Virus record (IMG/VR): IMGVR_UViG_3300004448_000116
Coordinates: 1 to 64,000 of that record
From: a virus
Length of the DNA stretch: 64,000 nt
Direction: 5' to 3' (one strand)
A program made the translations under genes and the position numbers. The notes beneath the pieces were generated by a model. That model searched no databases, was not told the DNA's origin, and was given only the letters and a program-made list of their open reading frames with translations. Of the stretch, positions 1 through 7,182 are shown piece after piece; within the stretch, counting starts at the first letter, position 1, and each line of letters starts with the position of its first letter.

Positions 1-18
1 GTGGAGGTGACGGCGTGA
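1..18 (+). CDS. 3' end of an upstream gene (partial)
   Basis: Only the last five codons (V-E-V-T-A) and the TGA stop at 16-18 lie inside the window. The reading is supported by what follows: the TGA overlaps a GTG start as GTGA, and the last codons contain a perfect GGAGGTGA ribosome-binding site for the next gene. The same arrangement, with one base changed, closes the next gene at 93-110. Nothing can be said of function. Confidence 0.4.
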   Translation: MEVTA

Positions 19-110
19 AGGAAGAAGAGGATTTTTATGTTGAATGTATAGCATGTGGTTGGATTGTACTGTCCCGTCAATCATGTGATTGCGTGGAGGT
101 GGCGGCGTGA
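15..110 (+). CDS. Small Cys-rich zinc-ribbon-like protein (31 aa)
   Basis: This is a 31-codon reading frame beginning with GTG at 15-17, four bases after GGAGGTGA (3-10). The product has four cysteines in the order C11-x2-C14 and C24-x-C26, enough for one metal site. It is acidic at the N-terminus (K-E-E-E-D). It overlaps the gene before it and the one after it by four bases (GTGA), so it sits inside a translationally coupled string. No family is recognised. It is one of at least eight small Cys-rich proteins in this window, and DNA or RNA binding or a host-factor interaction is only a guess. Confidence 0.55.
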   Translation: MKEEEDFYVECIACGWIVLSRQSCDCVEVAA

Positions 111-358
111 CTCAGACAATACAATGGCGAGCGGCGTCGACCATGCGTAAGTGGTTAGGAAAGGCTGAGTGTGTTATGAGTGTGGTGACCAGCGAGAAAG
201 AAAGCGTGGCTCCCACCATTGACATTAGAATCAGACGAACCACTGACCACGCAAGTGGTGCAGGATGGACCAAGGAAGGCGTACGCCTCAGTCTGGAGGA
301 TGCCTACAACTTGGCCGAATCAATACAGCACATCATCGACTCGTTAGAAAGGGATTGA
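107..358 (+). CDS. Small protein, weakly PC4-like
   Basis: Eighty-three residues from GTG at 107, preceded by GGAGGTGG at 95-102. Later ATGs at 142 and 176 lack a ribosome-binding site. The C-terminal half reads as beta strands followed by W-T-K-E-G-V-R-L-S-L-E-D and a long helix. This recalls the PC4/Sub1 ssDNA-binding fold, where strands lead to a K-G-hydrophobic-S-L stretch and then a helix. The resemblance is by eye and weak. Its place just before the ligase-like gene fits a nucleic-acid role. Treat it as hypothetical. Confidence 0.5.
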   Translation: MTQTIQWRAASTMRKWLGKAECVMSVVTSEKESVAPTIDIRIRRTTDHASGAGWTKEGVRLSLEDAYNLAESIQHIIDSLERD

Positions 359-359
359 T

Positions 360-1811
360 ATGCTTCTGTCACTCGCCACGAAGGTGGCACGCACACTCCG
401 TAGGTTGCACTATGGAAGAGGAGCCGGGGACAGTTCGGCTGACTTCCGTACTGCTATCAAGGCGGTGTCCCAAATCTTGGAGATGACGACTGACGACTAC
501 GAGGAAATCATCGACATCTTTTACCCAAGGCACTCAAAGCATCCACGGCGTTTCGTCACGGACGGTTGGGTCAGGGACAATGTGTGCAGTGAACTCGGTA
601 TCTCACCACTCGTCTGGGACGAGTCGCTTGTAGGCAAGCCAATCGTATTGGCCCTTGCCTCAGAGAGCAGGGGCAACAAGAGCACCGGGCTGACTGTGAA
701 GCAGGCTCTTCACCACATGCACCAACTGAGCGAGGTGAGTGTACTGGCGACATCCAAGTTGATGACCGAGGCCGAGGCCGAACTCTTCTGGAGCAGAGCA
801 TTGGGTGAGAACCCGCCCTATCCAATAGAGCGATTCATTCAGCGTTGTACCCACATTGGTGAAGGACAGGCCATGAGCCTACCTGCTGTCAAGAAAGCAC
901 TGGACACGATGTCCCCTGCTGAGTTCCTCGTACGCCTGCTCAAATACTCTGAGGCTGAGGTCGAGGTCCCTGACGAAATTCAACCGGGGCAACCGTTCCG
1001 AGGCCCAGTGTACAAGGCATGGACTCAGACAACAGCACCTGCTGGCGTCTATGCTGAGGTGATACGCCACCCCAGACGATACCTCCACATCACTGAGTTC
1101 CCCAGTGGCACCTTCAATGGCATACTGTACAACCGGGACAAGCGTGCAGTGGCCAAGATGAACAGCCTTGACCTACCTATTCAGCAAGCCTGTGTCCTTG
1201 AGGTGGAGGCGCAGGGCACTGTGGTCAAATGTATTACGGATATTCTGTCGTTAGGACAGGACTGGTCTATTCATCAGCGACCGATGATGGAGCGACTCAG
1301 CCTATTGAAAGGGCTGGGCGTACAAGGTCAACTACGAGTAGGCGAACTTCTTGAAGAAGGGTCGTCGATTACCAACCTCGTGCATACGCTGTCAGAAAAT
1401 GAACGACTCCGACTCTCGTTCAACAGCCCCTTTCAAATAGGAGAGCAAGGTGGCTGGGCAGTTATGGACGGTACATATCATATTCACTTACTGGTCCTCT
1501 CTATCAAGAAGGACGCAGAATACGAAACACATGTGCGCCTTGGTGTACTGGATGGGCTTGACCCATACCAAGTAATGGAGGCGAGGCTTCCAACTGAGAT
1601 AGCCCAGCATGTGAGAACAAGACTCGCTCGACAAGGTGTACTTGTCGGAGCCCACTGGCTCCCGGTGGAAGAGCAAGCGGTTGTGGTGGCTGGCAAGGTG
1701 AACGAGGTTCGCCTGTCGACCATGACAATCACGGGAGAACTGCTTTATGCTGACGACAACCTCGGCTTTAGCGACCTCAGTCAACTGACTGACATCATAG
1801 AAATGACATAG
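360..1811 (+). CDS. ATP-dependent DNA ligase homologue lacking catalytic lysines
   Basis: The 483-residue protein follows the order of an archaeal DNA ligase: a helical N-terminal domain (about 1-200), the linker that usually reads G-R-P-hydrophobic-R-P-M-L-A (here around 207-218), a nucleotidyltransferase domain, and a C-terminal OB fold (about 370-483). Motif III is clear at 292-316 (I-T-D-I-L-S-L-G-Q-D ... E-R-L-S-L-L-K), matching the usual F-D-I-L-Y-L-D-G ... E-R-hydrophobic-L-L. Motif I (K-x-D-G-x-R) should fall near 230-244, but the region reads V-I-R-H-P-R-R-Y-L-H with no lysine. Motif IV (E-G-x-x-x-K) is E-R-L-R-L-S at 348-353. The W-L-K-L-K motif is W-A-V-M-D at 366-370. All three adenylation lysines are therefore replaced. 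The fold assignment is fairly firm. The loss of activity is inferred from these by-eye alignments. Confidence 0.65.
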   Translation: MLLSLATKVARTLRRLHYGRGAGDSSADFRTAIKAVSQILEMTTDDYEEIIDIFYPRHSKHPRRFVTDGWVRDNVCSELGISPLVWDESLVGKPIVLALASESRGNKSTGLTVKQALHHMHQLSEVSVLATSKLMTEAEAELFWSRALGENPPYPIERFIQRCTHIGEGQAMSLPAVKKALDTMSPAEFLVRLLKYSEAEVEVPDEIQPGQPFRGPVYKAWTQTTAPAGVYAEVIRHPRRYLHITEFPSGTFNGILYNRDKRAVAKMNSLDLPIQQACVLEVEAQGTVVKCITDILSLGQDWSIHQRPMMERLSLLKGLGVQGQLRVGELLEEGSSITNLVHTLSENERLRLSFNSPFQIGEQGGWAVMDGTYHIHLLVLSIKKDAEYETHVRLGVLDGLDPYQVMEARLPTEIAQHVRTRLARQGVLVGAHWLPVEEQAVVVAGKVNEVRLSTMTITGELLYADDNLGFSDLSQLTDIIEMT

Positions 1812-1820
1812 GTGAAACAA

Positions 1821-2132
1821 ATGAAAGAAAATTGGAACAATGCAGTGTTGGCTCTTGGGCTCAACATGAAGATACGAAGCGTGAACATACCAGATACCCC
1901 TTGGCGACAAGTCACAGAGGTTGAGCGAATACCCCACATCAAAGTGGGTGACATGGTGAAGAAAACAAACACAGGGTGGCATGTGTATCAGACCATCGAC
2001 TCACCCGTGCCTGTGTTCAAGTTCCCTTCACGGGTGACATTGACCGCTGACTGTCAGGATTGTGGCTCGCCCGACACAGGTGGCTCTTCACTGTGCGACG
2101 ATTGCTTTGATGCGAGAGGTGAAGAAGAATGA
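1821..2132 (+). CDS. Hypothetical protein with C-terminal zinc ribbon (103 aa)
   Basis: The start is ATG 1821 because AGGTGA at 1810-1815 lies five bases upstream, the same spacing seen before other genes here. The first 75 residues contain a short beta-rich stretch (V-G-D-M-V-K-K ... W-H-V-Y-Q-T) that looks like a small barrel. The tail has two C-x2-C knuckles (C-Q-D-C and C-D-D-C, ten residues apart), a compact zinc ribbon, and ends in an acidic E-E-E. The last codons carry the GAGGTGA ribosome-binding site of the next gene, and the two genes overlap by ATGA. Function unknown. Confidence 0.7.
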   Translation: MKENWNNAVLALGLNMKIRSVNIPDTPWRQVTEVERIPHIKVGDMVKKTNTGWHVYQTIDSPVPVFKFPSRVTLTADCQDCGSPDTGGSSLCDDCFDARGEEE

Positions 2133-2133
2133 A
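2112..2133 (+). repeat. Translational-coupling cassette, copy 1
   Basis: A 22-base stretch spanning the end of one gene and the start of the next, centred on GAGGTGAAGAAGAATGA. It encodes the C-terminus R-G-E-E-E of the upstream protein, supplies a ribosome-binding site, and gives the overlapping stop/start ATGA. It is identical to 2348-2369 and closely matched at 2453-2471. Confidence 0.8.
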
Positions 2134-2368
2134 TAACCAATTAAACAAACTACCACCACATGATGGTTTAGGCAACATTGTATTAGATGAAGCCGATGAA
2201 GAGGGCGATGTTTCGTTTTACAGACCTTGCTTGTATCGTTGGAGTGATGAAGAACAAAAAGCATACACGGATGAAAACGATAAGGCTGACTTTGGTTGGT
2301 GCGTGACAGGTGCTAATCCTGTTTATGGCGTGTATGCTTGGATATTGGCGAGAGGTGAAGAAGAATGA
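2129..2368 (+). CDS. Hypothetical acidic protein (79 aa)
   Basis: Starts at ATG 2129 overlapping the previous stop (ATGA), with GAGGTGA upstream inside the repeated coupling cassette. The product is acidic and aromatic, with W-S-D-E-E and F-G-W-C-V-T-G stretches. Its C-terminus R-G-E-E-E is identical to that of its upstream neighbour because both genes end in the same 22-base cassette. No family recognised. The context is a chain of small accessory genes before the clamp loader. Confidence 0.65.
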   Translation: MNNQLNKLPPHDGLGNIVLDEADEEGDVSFYRPCLYRWSDEEQKAYTDENDKADFGWCVTGANPVYGVYAWILARGEEE

Positions 2369-2369
2369 A
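2348..2369 (+). repeat. Translational-coupling cassette, copy 2
   Basis: Exact second copy of the 22-base cassette at 2112-2133, again joining the end of one gene to the start of the next with GAGGTGA and an ATGA overlap. A diverged third copy at 2453-2471 has GGAGTGA in place of GAGGTGA. Confidence 0.8.
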
Positions 2370-2475
2370 GTGTAAGGAATGTGAAAAATTAAGGAAACAG
2401 AATCTCGGTCCTTACAAATACCCATTTTGCCCTTCCTTCCCCAGTTGTAAAAGAGGAGTGAAGAAGAATGAGTGA
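2365..2475 (+). CDS. Tiny Cys4 zinc-finger protein (36 aa)
   Basis: Thirty-six residues from ATG 2365, which overlaps the previous stop as ATGA directly after the coupling cassette. It ends TGA 2473-2475, overlapping the next gene by eight bases. Cysteines at 3, 6, 22 and 28 (C-x2-C ... C-x5-C) form one likely zinc site. The rest is Lys-rich. The chain of overlaps on both sides argues it is a real gene despite its size. Function unknown. Confidence 0.6.
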   Translation: MKCKECEKLRKQNLGPYKYPFCPSFPSCKRGVKKNE

Positions 2476-2653
2476 GATTGAAGAATTAGAGAAAAAGATT
2501 GAGAGCATGGAAGAGTACCTCGACGAACTGATGGTGCGGATTGAAAGGGCCGAACGACTTGTCGGTGCAGTGGAAGAACTCCAAAGCGAAGTCGCCAAGA
2601 TTAGAGGAGCCCCGGTGGGGATGCTCTTTGATTTCTGGGGGTCTAAGAAATGA
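2468..2653 (+). CDS. Short coiled-coil protein (61 aa)
   Basis: The protein is almost all heptad helix from residue 3 to about 46 (E-I-E-E-L-E-K-K-I-E-S-M-E-E ...), followed by a short hydrophobic tail with F-D-F-W-G. It starts at ATG 2468 after GGAGTGAAGAAGA and overlaps the RFC start by ATGA, so it is probably translated together with the clamp loader. A small partner or assembly factor for the loader is possible but unproven. Confidence 0.65.
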   Translation: MSEIEELEKKIESMEEYLDELMVRIERAERLVGAVEELQSEVAKIRGAPVGMLFDFWGSKK

Positions 2654-3591
2654 CTGCGTGGAGAGAGAAGTACCGTCCTCGGACTGTGGCAGACTTGGTA
2701 GGTTGTGAGGTGTTCAAGCAACAAGCACAGAACTGGTCGTTAGAAACGGCCCCGCCCTGCCTTCTGTTCATCGGAGGCCCCGGTGTCGGCAAGACCACAG
2801 CGGCCCGTGCTCTGGCTCGGGATTGGCTTGGTGAGTGGTTCGGTCAAGAGAACTTCATCACCACCAATGCCAGCGATGACCGTGGGATTGGATATGTCCG
2901 TGACCACCTCAAGCACATCTCAAGGCTCAAGGGTCTGATGGTAGCCAAGCGTGTCATATTCTTAGACGAGGCGGACTCACTGACCAAGGATGCACAGAAA
3001 GCACTGCGTCAAATCATGGAGGACAGTCACGACACTATCGTTTGGATTCTTGCAGGGAACGACATCTCTGCTTTCCACAAAGCAATCAAGGACAGGTGTA
3101 CGACTTACGAGTTCAAGTCACACGGTCCCAACGAGATAGAGGAAGCCTGTCTTAAAATCCATGAGGCCGAAGGACTCCCCGAAGAATGGAAGCAGTACTA
3201 CCGCAACCTTGCTCCCCTCTGCGAAGGCAGTCTGAGGCAGACGGTTGATACGCTACAATCATTATCAAAGACACCGGAGGCACTGGAGAAAAGAGTTCGG
3301 TCCTCTGGTCAAGACATGTCAAGAGCCGCTCTCCACTTAGCGGCAGGTGACTTTACTACGCTTAACGCATTCCTTAATCAACAGTTAGAGAAAGGCGACA
3401 GTCGATTCTATTTGTTGAAGACCCTTCGGTACAAGGCTAAGGGCCTCATCGAAGAAGGGGATGATTGGTTTGCTTTTATGAAGACCTATGGGGATTTCAT
3501 GATGATGGCAACACAATGGCCGGATGACGATATGGCTTTCTTTGAATACTTCGTCGCTACTCTCCAACAGAATAGGAGGTTGCATAAGTGA
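2650..3591 (+). CDS. rfcS: Replication factor C small subunit (clamp loader)
   Basis: A 313-residue AAA+ ATPase that would open the PCNA ring and load it on primed DNA. The N-terminus W-R-E-K-Y-R-P is the classic RFC box. Walker A is G-G-P-G-V-G-K-T at 42-49, Walker B is V-I-F-L-D-E-A-D at 102-109, and the arginine-finger motif usually written S-R-C is here K-D-R-C at 147-150. The length is close to cellular RFC small subunits (about 320). No large subunit is seen in the window, so the loader may be a homopentamer or may borrow a host subunit. PCNA lies 2.5 kb downstream. Confidence 0.95.
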   Translation: MTAWREKYRPRTVADLVGCEVFKQQAQNWSLETAPPCLLFIGGPGVGKTTAARALARDWLGEWFGQENFITTNASDDRGIGYVRDHLKHISRLKGLMVAKRVIFLDEADSLTKDAQKALRQIMEDSHDTIVWILAGNDISAFHKAIKDRCTTYEFKSHGPNEIEEACLKIHEAEGLPEEWKQYYRNLAPLCEGSLRQTVDTLQSLSKTPEALEKRVRSSGQDMSRAALHLAAGDFTTLNAFLNQQLEKGDSRFYLLKTLRYKAKGLIEEGDDWFAFMKTYGDFMMMATQWPDDDMAFFEYFVATLQQNRRLHK

Positions 3592-3600
3592 GAATCATTG

Positions 3601-3623
3601 TCGTAAAGAAAGATATTATATAT
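3601..3623 (+). promoter_or_regulatory. Archaeal promoter (purine-rich BRE plus TATA) before the ssDNA-binding gene
   Basis: In the 93-base gap between RFC and the next gene there is an A/T block ATATTATATAT (3613-3623) preceded by the purine-rich TAAAGAAAG. This is the spacing expected of a BRE/TATA element. Transcription would start near 3645-3650, about 35-40 bases before ATG 3685. It probably boosts expression of the ssDNA-binding, RecA-like and PCNA genes independently of the upstream string. Assigned by eye. Confidence 0.5.
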
Positions 3624-3684
3624 GGCTACTTTATCGGCAAAGATGCATCCGATGCAAAACACAGAAACAAAACAGGTGAAAAAC

Positions 3685-4941
3685 ATGAACAGTGAAATAC
3701 AGGAAAAACTCGCCGCCTATGCGGTACGGACAGGAACAACAGAAGATGAAGCGAAGCAAGCGTTTTCAGAGTGGCTCAAAAAAGAGTTCAGTATTGAAAG
3801 CATGGAGAACGAGGAAGACTACTTGTTAAACGAGTGGGCCGAAATGTTCGTCATTGAAACACGCAACCTTGGTAAGAGCGGTGGCGGTGGAAGAGAAACA
3901 ACAAAGTTCCTCGGCCATGTCTGCGGCCTCAACGATTCAATCCGTGACCAGCGACAAAACCAGCGTGAAGCGGCAATCCTTGCCTTCCGTCAAGACAAGA
4001 ACAAAGCGATGGACAGTGGTACAGTAGGTATCGTTGCCGCCAATCCATCGGAAGGTGTATGGAACATCAACGGTAAGCCTACCAAGGACCGTGTCGATGG
4101 TGAACTACCATGGTATGCCTTCCTCTGTGACGGTACAGCCATTACCATGCTCAACACTAACCGAGAATCTAAGGCTTATGGCAAGCCTATGGCGAGCGAA
4201 AGCAAAGTGCGATACATGTACTTCCTTGGAAACACATCGGAAACATTTGCCATGGACCCGAAGATGTGGCGTGTTGCCCTCAACGGGGATGACATGACTC
4301 ACAAGTACGAACTTGGGAAGTTGTGCGAGATTGAAGTAGTGCCCTCTGCGAACGCAGAGTCTGACATTCTGTACACCAATCGTGGCTTTGCCAAGTCAGT
4401 TAAGTACAACACCGATGAGTCTGTACCCACGCAGTTCACTGATGCGGCTCGTTTCTGGACGAGTGCTGAGCACAACAGTTGTGTCGACCTCTCCAACCTT
4501 ATCGAGGAGTACGATGACCGGAAGGTTGCGTACAATAACAACTTCATCCCACCGACACTCATCACTAAGGGGTACATCAGTAGGATGTCCGTTGAACCGA
4601 CAGACAACCAATACGATGATACCGGTCGGAACTTCCGCATCAGCGTCACAAGCCTCGCTTTGCAATCGACCTATGGTCGTGAGTCGAGCCTCGCAGAGGT
4701 GACGGTGTGGGTACCGGGTCGAACCTTTGATGACACACACCCCTTTGAATTCCACAACGGTGAAGAATGGGTACCTTACGCAGAGCGTACACAGGTGCTT
4801 ATCTGTGGCAAGGTCAAGACTCGTATGTATCGTGATGACATGGTCCCAAGCATCACAGCACTGGGCATCTATGTCCCACCTCGTACAGCCCGACCCGGTG
4901 CTCGTGGTGGCAACACTGACACATCACAATTGGAGGAATAA
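3685..4941 (+). CDS. Probable ssDNA-binding (RPA-like) protein
   Basis: The start is ATG 3685, five bases after AGGTGA (3674-3679), giving 418 residues. The N-terminal 40 residues form a small helical domain (E-I-Q-E-K-L-A-A-Y ... A-F-S-E-W-L-K). The remainder is beta-rich with a Gly-rich G-K-S-G-G-G-G-R loop near 65, which could accommodate one or more OB folds, and an R/G-rich tail (T-A-R-P-G-A-R-G-G). No clear signature was recognised. The ssDNA-binding call rests on position between the clamp loader and a RecA-like ATPase, on composition, and on having its own promoter as an abundant protein would. It could be another replication accessory factor. Confidence 0.5.
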   Translation: MNSEIQEKLAAYAVRTGTTEDEAKQAFSEWLKKEFSIESMENEEDYLLNEWAEMFVIETRNLGKSGGGGRETTKFLGHVCGLNDSIRDQRQNQREAAILAFRQDKNKAMDSGTVGIVAANPSEGVWNINGKPTKDRVDGELPWYAFLCDGTAITMLNTNRESKAYGKPMASESKVRYMYFLGNTSETFAMDPKMWRVALNGDDMTHKYELGKLCEIEVVPSANAESDILYTNRGFAKSVKYNTDESVPTQFTDAARFWTSAEHNSCVDLSNLIEEYDDRKVAYNNNFIPPTLITKGYISRMSVEPTDNQYDDTGRNFRISVTSLALQSTYGRESSLAEVTVWVPGRTFDDTHPFEFHNGEEWVPYAERTQVLICGKVKTRMYRDDMVPSITALGIYVPPRTARPGARGGNTDTSQLEE

Positions 4942-4943
4942 AC

Positions 4944-6056
4944 ATGGGAGCATTTGACGCATTGAAGAAGCATGTCGACCTCACAAACAAAGGAGTCGAC
5001 GAAGACAAAGTTGGCGCTTTGGTCGCAGAGGCACTCAACCTTGAGAATCACCCTGCACCACCGATGCCTCCTACGGAAGAAGCATCTGTGACAAACCAAG
5101 CACGAGGTCGACAGGGAGAAAGCCTTGTGGAACACATTGAGCGGACAACATCTGAGCCAGCCGCCCCAGCGAGCAACTTCCCCGACCTTGCTAAGGAACT
5201 CGTCGACCAAACATCATCCAATCGAGTCAAGCCTTCAACAACATTCTGTGGTATCGTTGGTCACAGTGGTCGTGGTAAGACTGGTATCTCCATGGACTCG
5301 TTCATGAAGAACTCTGGTCCAAAGGACATGATGTGGTGCATTGACTTCGACGGTGGTGCTCTTGATTGTAAGCATGCTCACTACCCCGACAGTGACGACA
5401 AGATTCGTATCTGGAACCCATGGGAAACACAGGTCCACGACCGTGTTGCTTTCAACTACCCCAAGACTCATCAACGGACTATGAACCTGTGCAAGTTCGC
5501 ACTTGAACATGCACGGAAGCAACAAGCCGCTGACTACGACGGGCCTCGTCTGACTACCCTGCTGGTCACGGCGGTCGACCAATACGACCAAGTCTGTATC
5601 AACAACATGAAGATTTACGACCTTGAGATGGATGCTAAAGACGCCATTGAAGCGGCCGCCTCCAAGTTGAATCAAGACATAGGTTGGAACTGGAACATCC
5701 GTACCACCCGATTCAAGCAGTTGACGGCTCTCTGTCGCCAATTGAACTTCGCAGGTGTCGATGTGTTCTGGGAAACGCACATCAAGTCCGATGACAAAGA
5801 GTACAGCCATGATGGCTGGAAGTTCGTGTGGGAGAAGAACGCCAACAACGACCTGACTCAAATCATCTGGTGTAAGGACCAAAAGATTCGCAACGAAGAT
5901 GGCAAGGAAACAGGGGAAACCCGGTATGTGGCAGACTTCGTCAAGTGCAAGACCAATCCTGACCTACAAGGTCAAGAGCGTGTCTTCTTCGTCACAAAGA
6001 AGGGCCTCCCTGCCGAATGGATTGGGCTGGCCGAACTTCGTGACAAAACCATGTGA
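4944..6056 (+). CDS. RecA-fold ATPase, Sak4-like
   Basis: 370 residues, starting two bases after the previous stop with GGAGGAA upstream. The first 95 residues look disordered (Pro/Glu-rich). The ATPase core begins with Walker A G-H-S-G-R-G-K-T at 106-113 and has a Walker B-like strand L-L-V-T-A-V-D around 210. The short core without an N-terminal helix-hairpin-helix domain resembles virus Sak4-type recombinases (AAA_24) rather than full RadA. Such proteins pair with an SSB in single-strand annealing, which fits its place right after the ssDNA-binding candidate. Confidence 0.7.
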   Translation: MGAFDALKKHVDLTNKGVDEDKVGALVAEALNLENHPAPPMPPTEEASVTNQARGRQGESLVEHIERTTSEPAAPASNFPDLAKELVDQTSSNRVKPSTTFCGIVGHSGRGKTGISMDSFMKNSGPKDMMWCIDFDGGALDCKHAHYPDSDDKIRIWNPWETQVHDRVAFNYPKTHQRTMNLCKFALEHARKQQAADYDGPRLTTLLVTAVDQYDQVCINNMKIYDLEMDAKDAIEAAASKLNQDIGWNWNIRTTRFKQLTALCRQLNFAGVDVFWETHIKSDDKEYSHDGWKFVWEKNANNDLTQIIWCKDQKIRNEDGKETGETRYVADFVKCKTNPDLQGQERVFFVTKKGLPAEWIGLAELRDKTM

Positions 6057-6065
6057 GGCGATTGG

Positions 6066-6824
6066 ATGACTTCCTTCACAATCAGCCGCAAGGCGCTGTC
6101 ATCCTTCTTGGGTTCATTTACCAAGGGGGTCGACAACCTTGCGATAAGAGTGGGTGACGGCACCATTACCGTTGCAGTGGGTGCTCTCACCCATTACTTG
6201 AAGCGGTCTGTCGAAGTACAGGAAAGTGATGCTGGAAAGATATTCATCACTGACCTGACTCGACTGATGACCTACCTCGGAACAGCGTCTGCTTCTGATG
6301 TCACAGTCAGCCAGTCGGGACGGGGTAGGGCCTTGCAGGTCCGTGCTGGTAAGTCTTCTTTGGAACTGCCAACTTCGTCATTCGTTGCATCCGAAGAACA
6401 GGTACCTCTGATTGAGAAGGTCATCGCTAAGGCAGAGAGTTCGATGTGGACTACCTTTGGCCCTTCTTCTCTTGAAGCATCAGGCAACATCAGTGGTGTT
6501 GACCTGTATGGACTCAGCAAGGCCGACAAGATTGTCGGTAGTGGTCTGAGTTGCAAAGTGGTGTACCGTCCTCGTGACAACGAGTTGGCCCTCATGGCTA
6601 AGAACACAAACAAGGGCAAGATGTTTGCAACGGCAGAAGTCGAAGCAGTGAGCGGGACTAAGGAATCTTACGAATCTAATTTTGCACACTGGCTACCTGA
6701 ACTCCTCACCACTGTTCCTGATACAGTTGTACAGTTCCACATGGGAGAATCAGCCCCGTTAGTCATCCGTGACCAAGACGGCTCATATCTCCTACTTGTG
6801 TTGGACCAAGAGGTGGAAGCATGA
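6066..6824 (+). CDS. pcn: PCNA-type sliding clamp
   Basis: 252 residues, close to the usual archaeal PCNA length (about 245-250). Two repeats of the clamp fold can be followed. The inter-domain region lies near residues 115-130, and the C-terminal strand pattern D-G-S-Y-L-L-L-V-L ends the protein where PCNA normally finishes. The sequence is divergent from cellular PCNA. The start ATG 6066 follows GAGGCGAT. Context (RFC upstream, PolB downstream) is the replication core. It would tether the polymerase and nucleases to DNA. Confidence 0.85.
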   Translation: MTSFTISRKALSSFLGSFTKGVDNLAIRVGDGTITVAVGALTHYLKRSVEVQESDAGKIFITDLTRLMTYLGTASASDVTVSQSGRGRALQVRAGKSSLELPTSSFVASEEQVPLIEKVIAKAESSMWTTFGPSSLEASGNISGVDLYGLSKADKIVGSGLSCKVVYRPRDNELALMAKNTNKGKMFATAEVEAVSGTKESYESNFAHWLPELLTTVPDTVVQFHMGESAPLVIRDQDGSYLLLVLDQEVEA

Positions 6825-6991
6825 GGCGAGATGTTTGTTGGCTCTGTGGTGGCAAATTGATTTGGCAATGTGACTACGACTTAGAAGACTACGGCTACAT
6901 GGGCGTCGAAGGTATGATTGCTACGCTTGTCTGTTCCGACTGTGGAGCAGATGTAGTGTACACTCTCCAAAACGAATTGGAGGAAGAGTGA
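6821..6991 (+). CDS. Small zinc-ribbon protein (56 aa)
   Basis: Starts at ATG 6821, overlapping the PCNA stop by ATGA, and ends TGA 6989-6991. Two knuckles, C6-x2-C9 and C38-x2-C41, form a zinc ribbon with an acidic, aromatic insert (D-Y-D-L-E-D-Y-G-Y). The C-terminus is E-L-E-E-E, whose codons contain the GGAGGAAG ribosome-binding site of the next gene. The tight coupling to PCNA suggests co-production with the clamp. Function unknown. Confidence 0.65.
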   Translation: MRRDVCWLCGGKLIWQCDYDLEDYGYMGVEGMIATLVCSDCGADVVYTLQNELEEE

Positions 6992-7182
6992 TGCTCATCT
7001 GTGTGGGCTGTGACGAAGAGCACCAGCACTCACAGATGGTTGACGGTGATTGGTGTGAAGCCTGTTGGGACGCAAGTGAGCGTGTCAAATGTAAGCAACC
7101 ACTCAAGCACCGTCCAAAGATGGAAGGTGTGATACACTGTAAAACATGTGCAAGGGAGGAGCGTGAAGTCGATGATTGTTGA
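6991..7182 (+). CDS. Small zinc-finger protein (63 aa)
   Basis: ATG 6991 overlaps the previous stop (TGATG) and follows GGAGGAAG. Cysteines at 4, 7, 22, 25, 34, 50, 53 and 63, with H11/H13, could form two treble-clef or ribbon zinc sites (C-V-G-C, C-E-A-C, C-K-T-C). It overlaps the start of the polymerase gene by 11 bases. Function unknown. It is one of a series of Cys-rich proteins coupled to replication genes. Confidence 0.65.
   Translation: MLICVGCDEEHQHSQMVDGDWCEACWDASERVKCKQPLKHRPKMEGVIHCKTCAREEREVDDC

Noticed and set aside
5235-5882. 215-codon open frame on the - strand
   Set aside because: Antisense to the RecA-like ATPase, whose Walker motifs, start signal and position are convincing.
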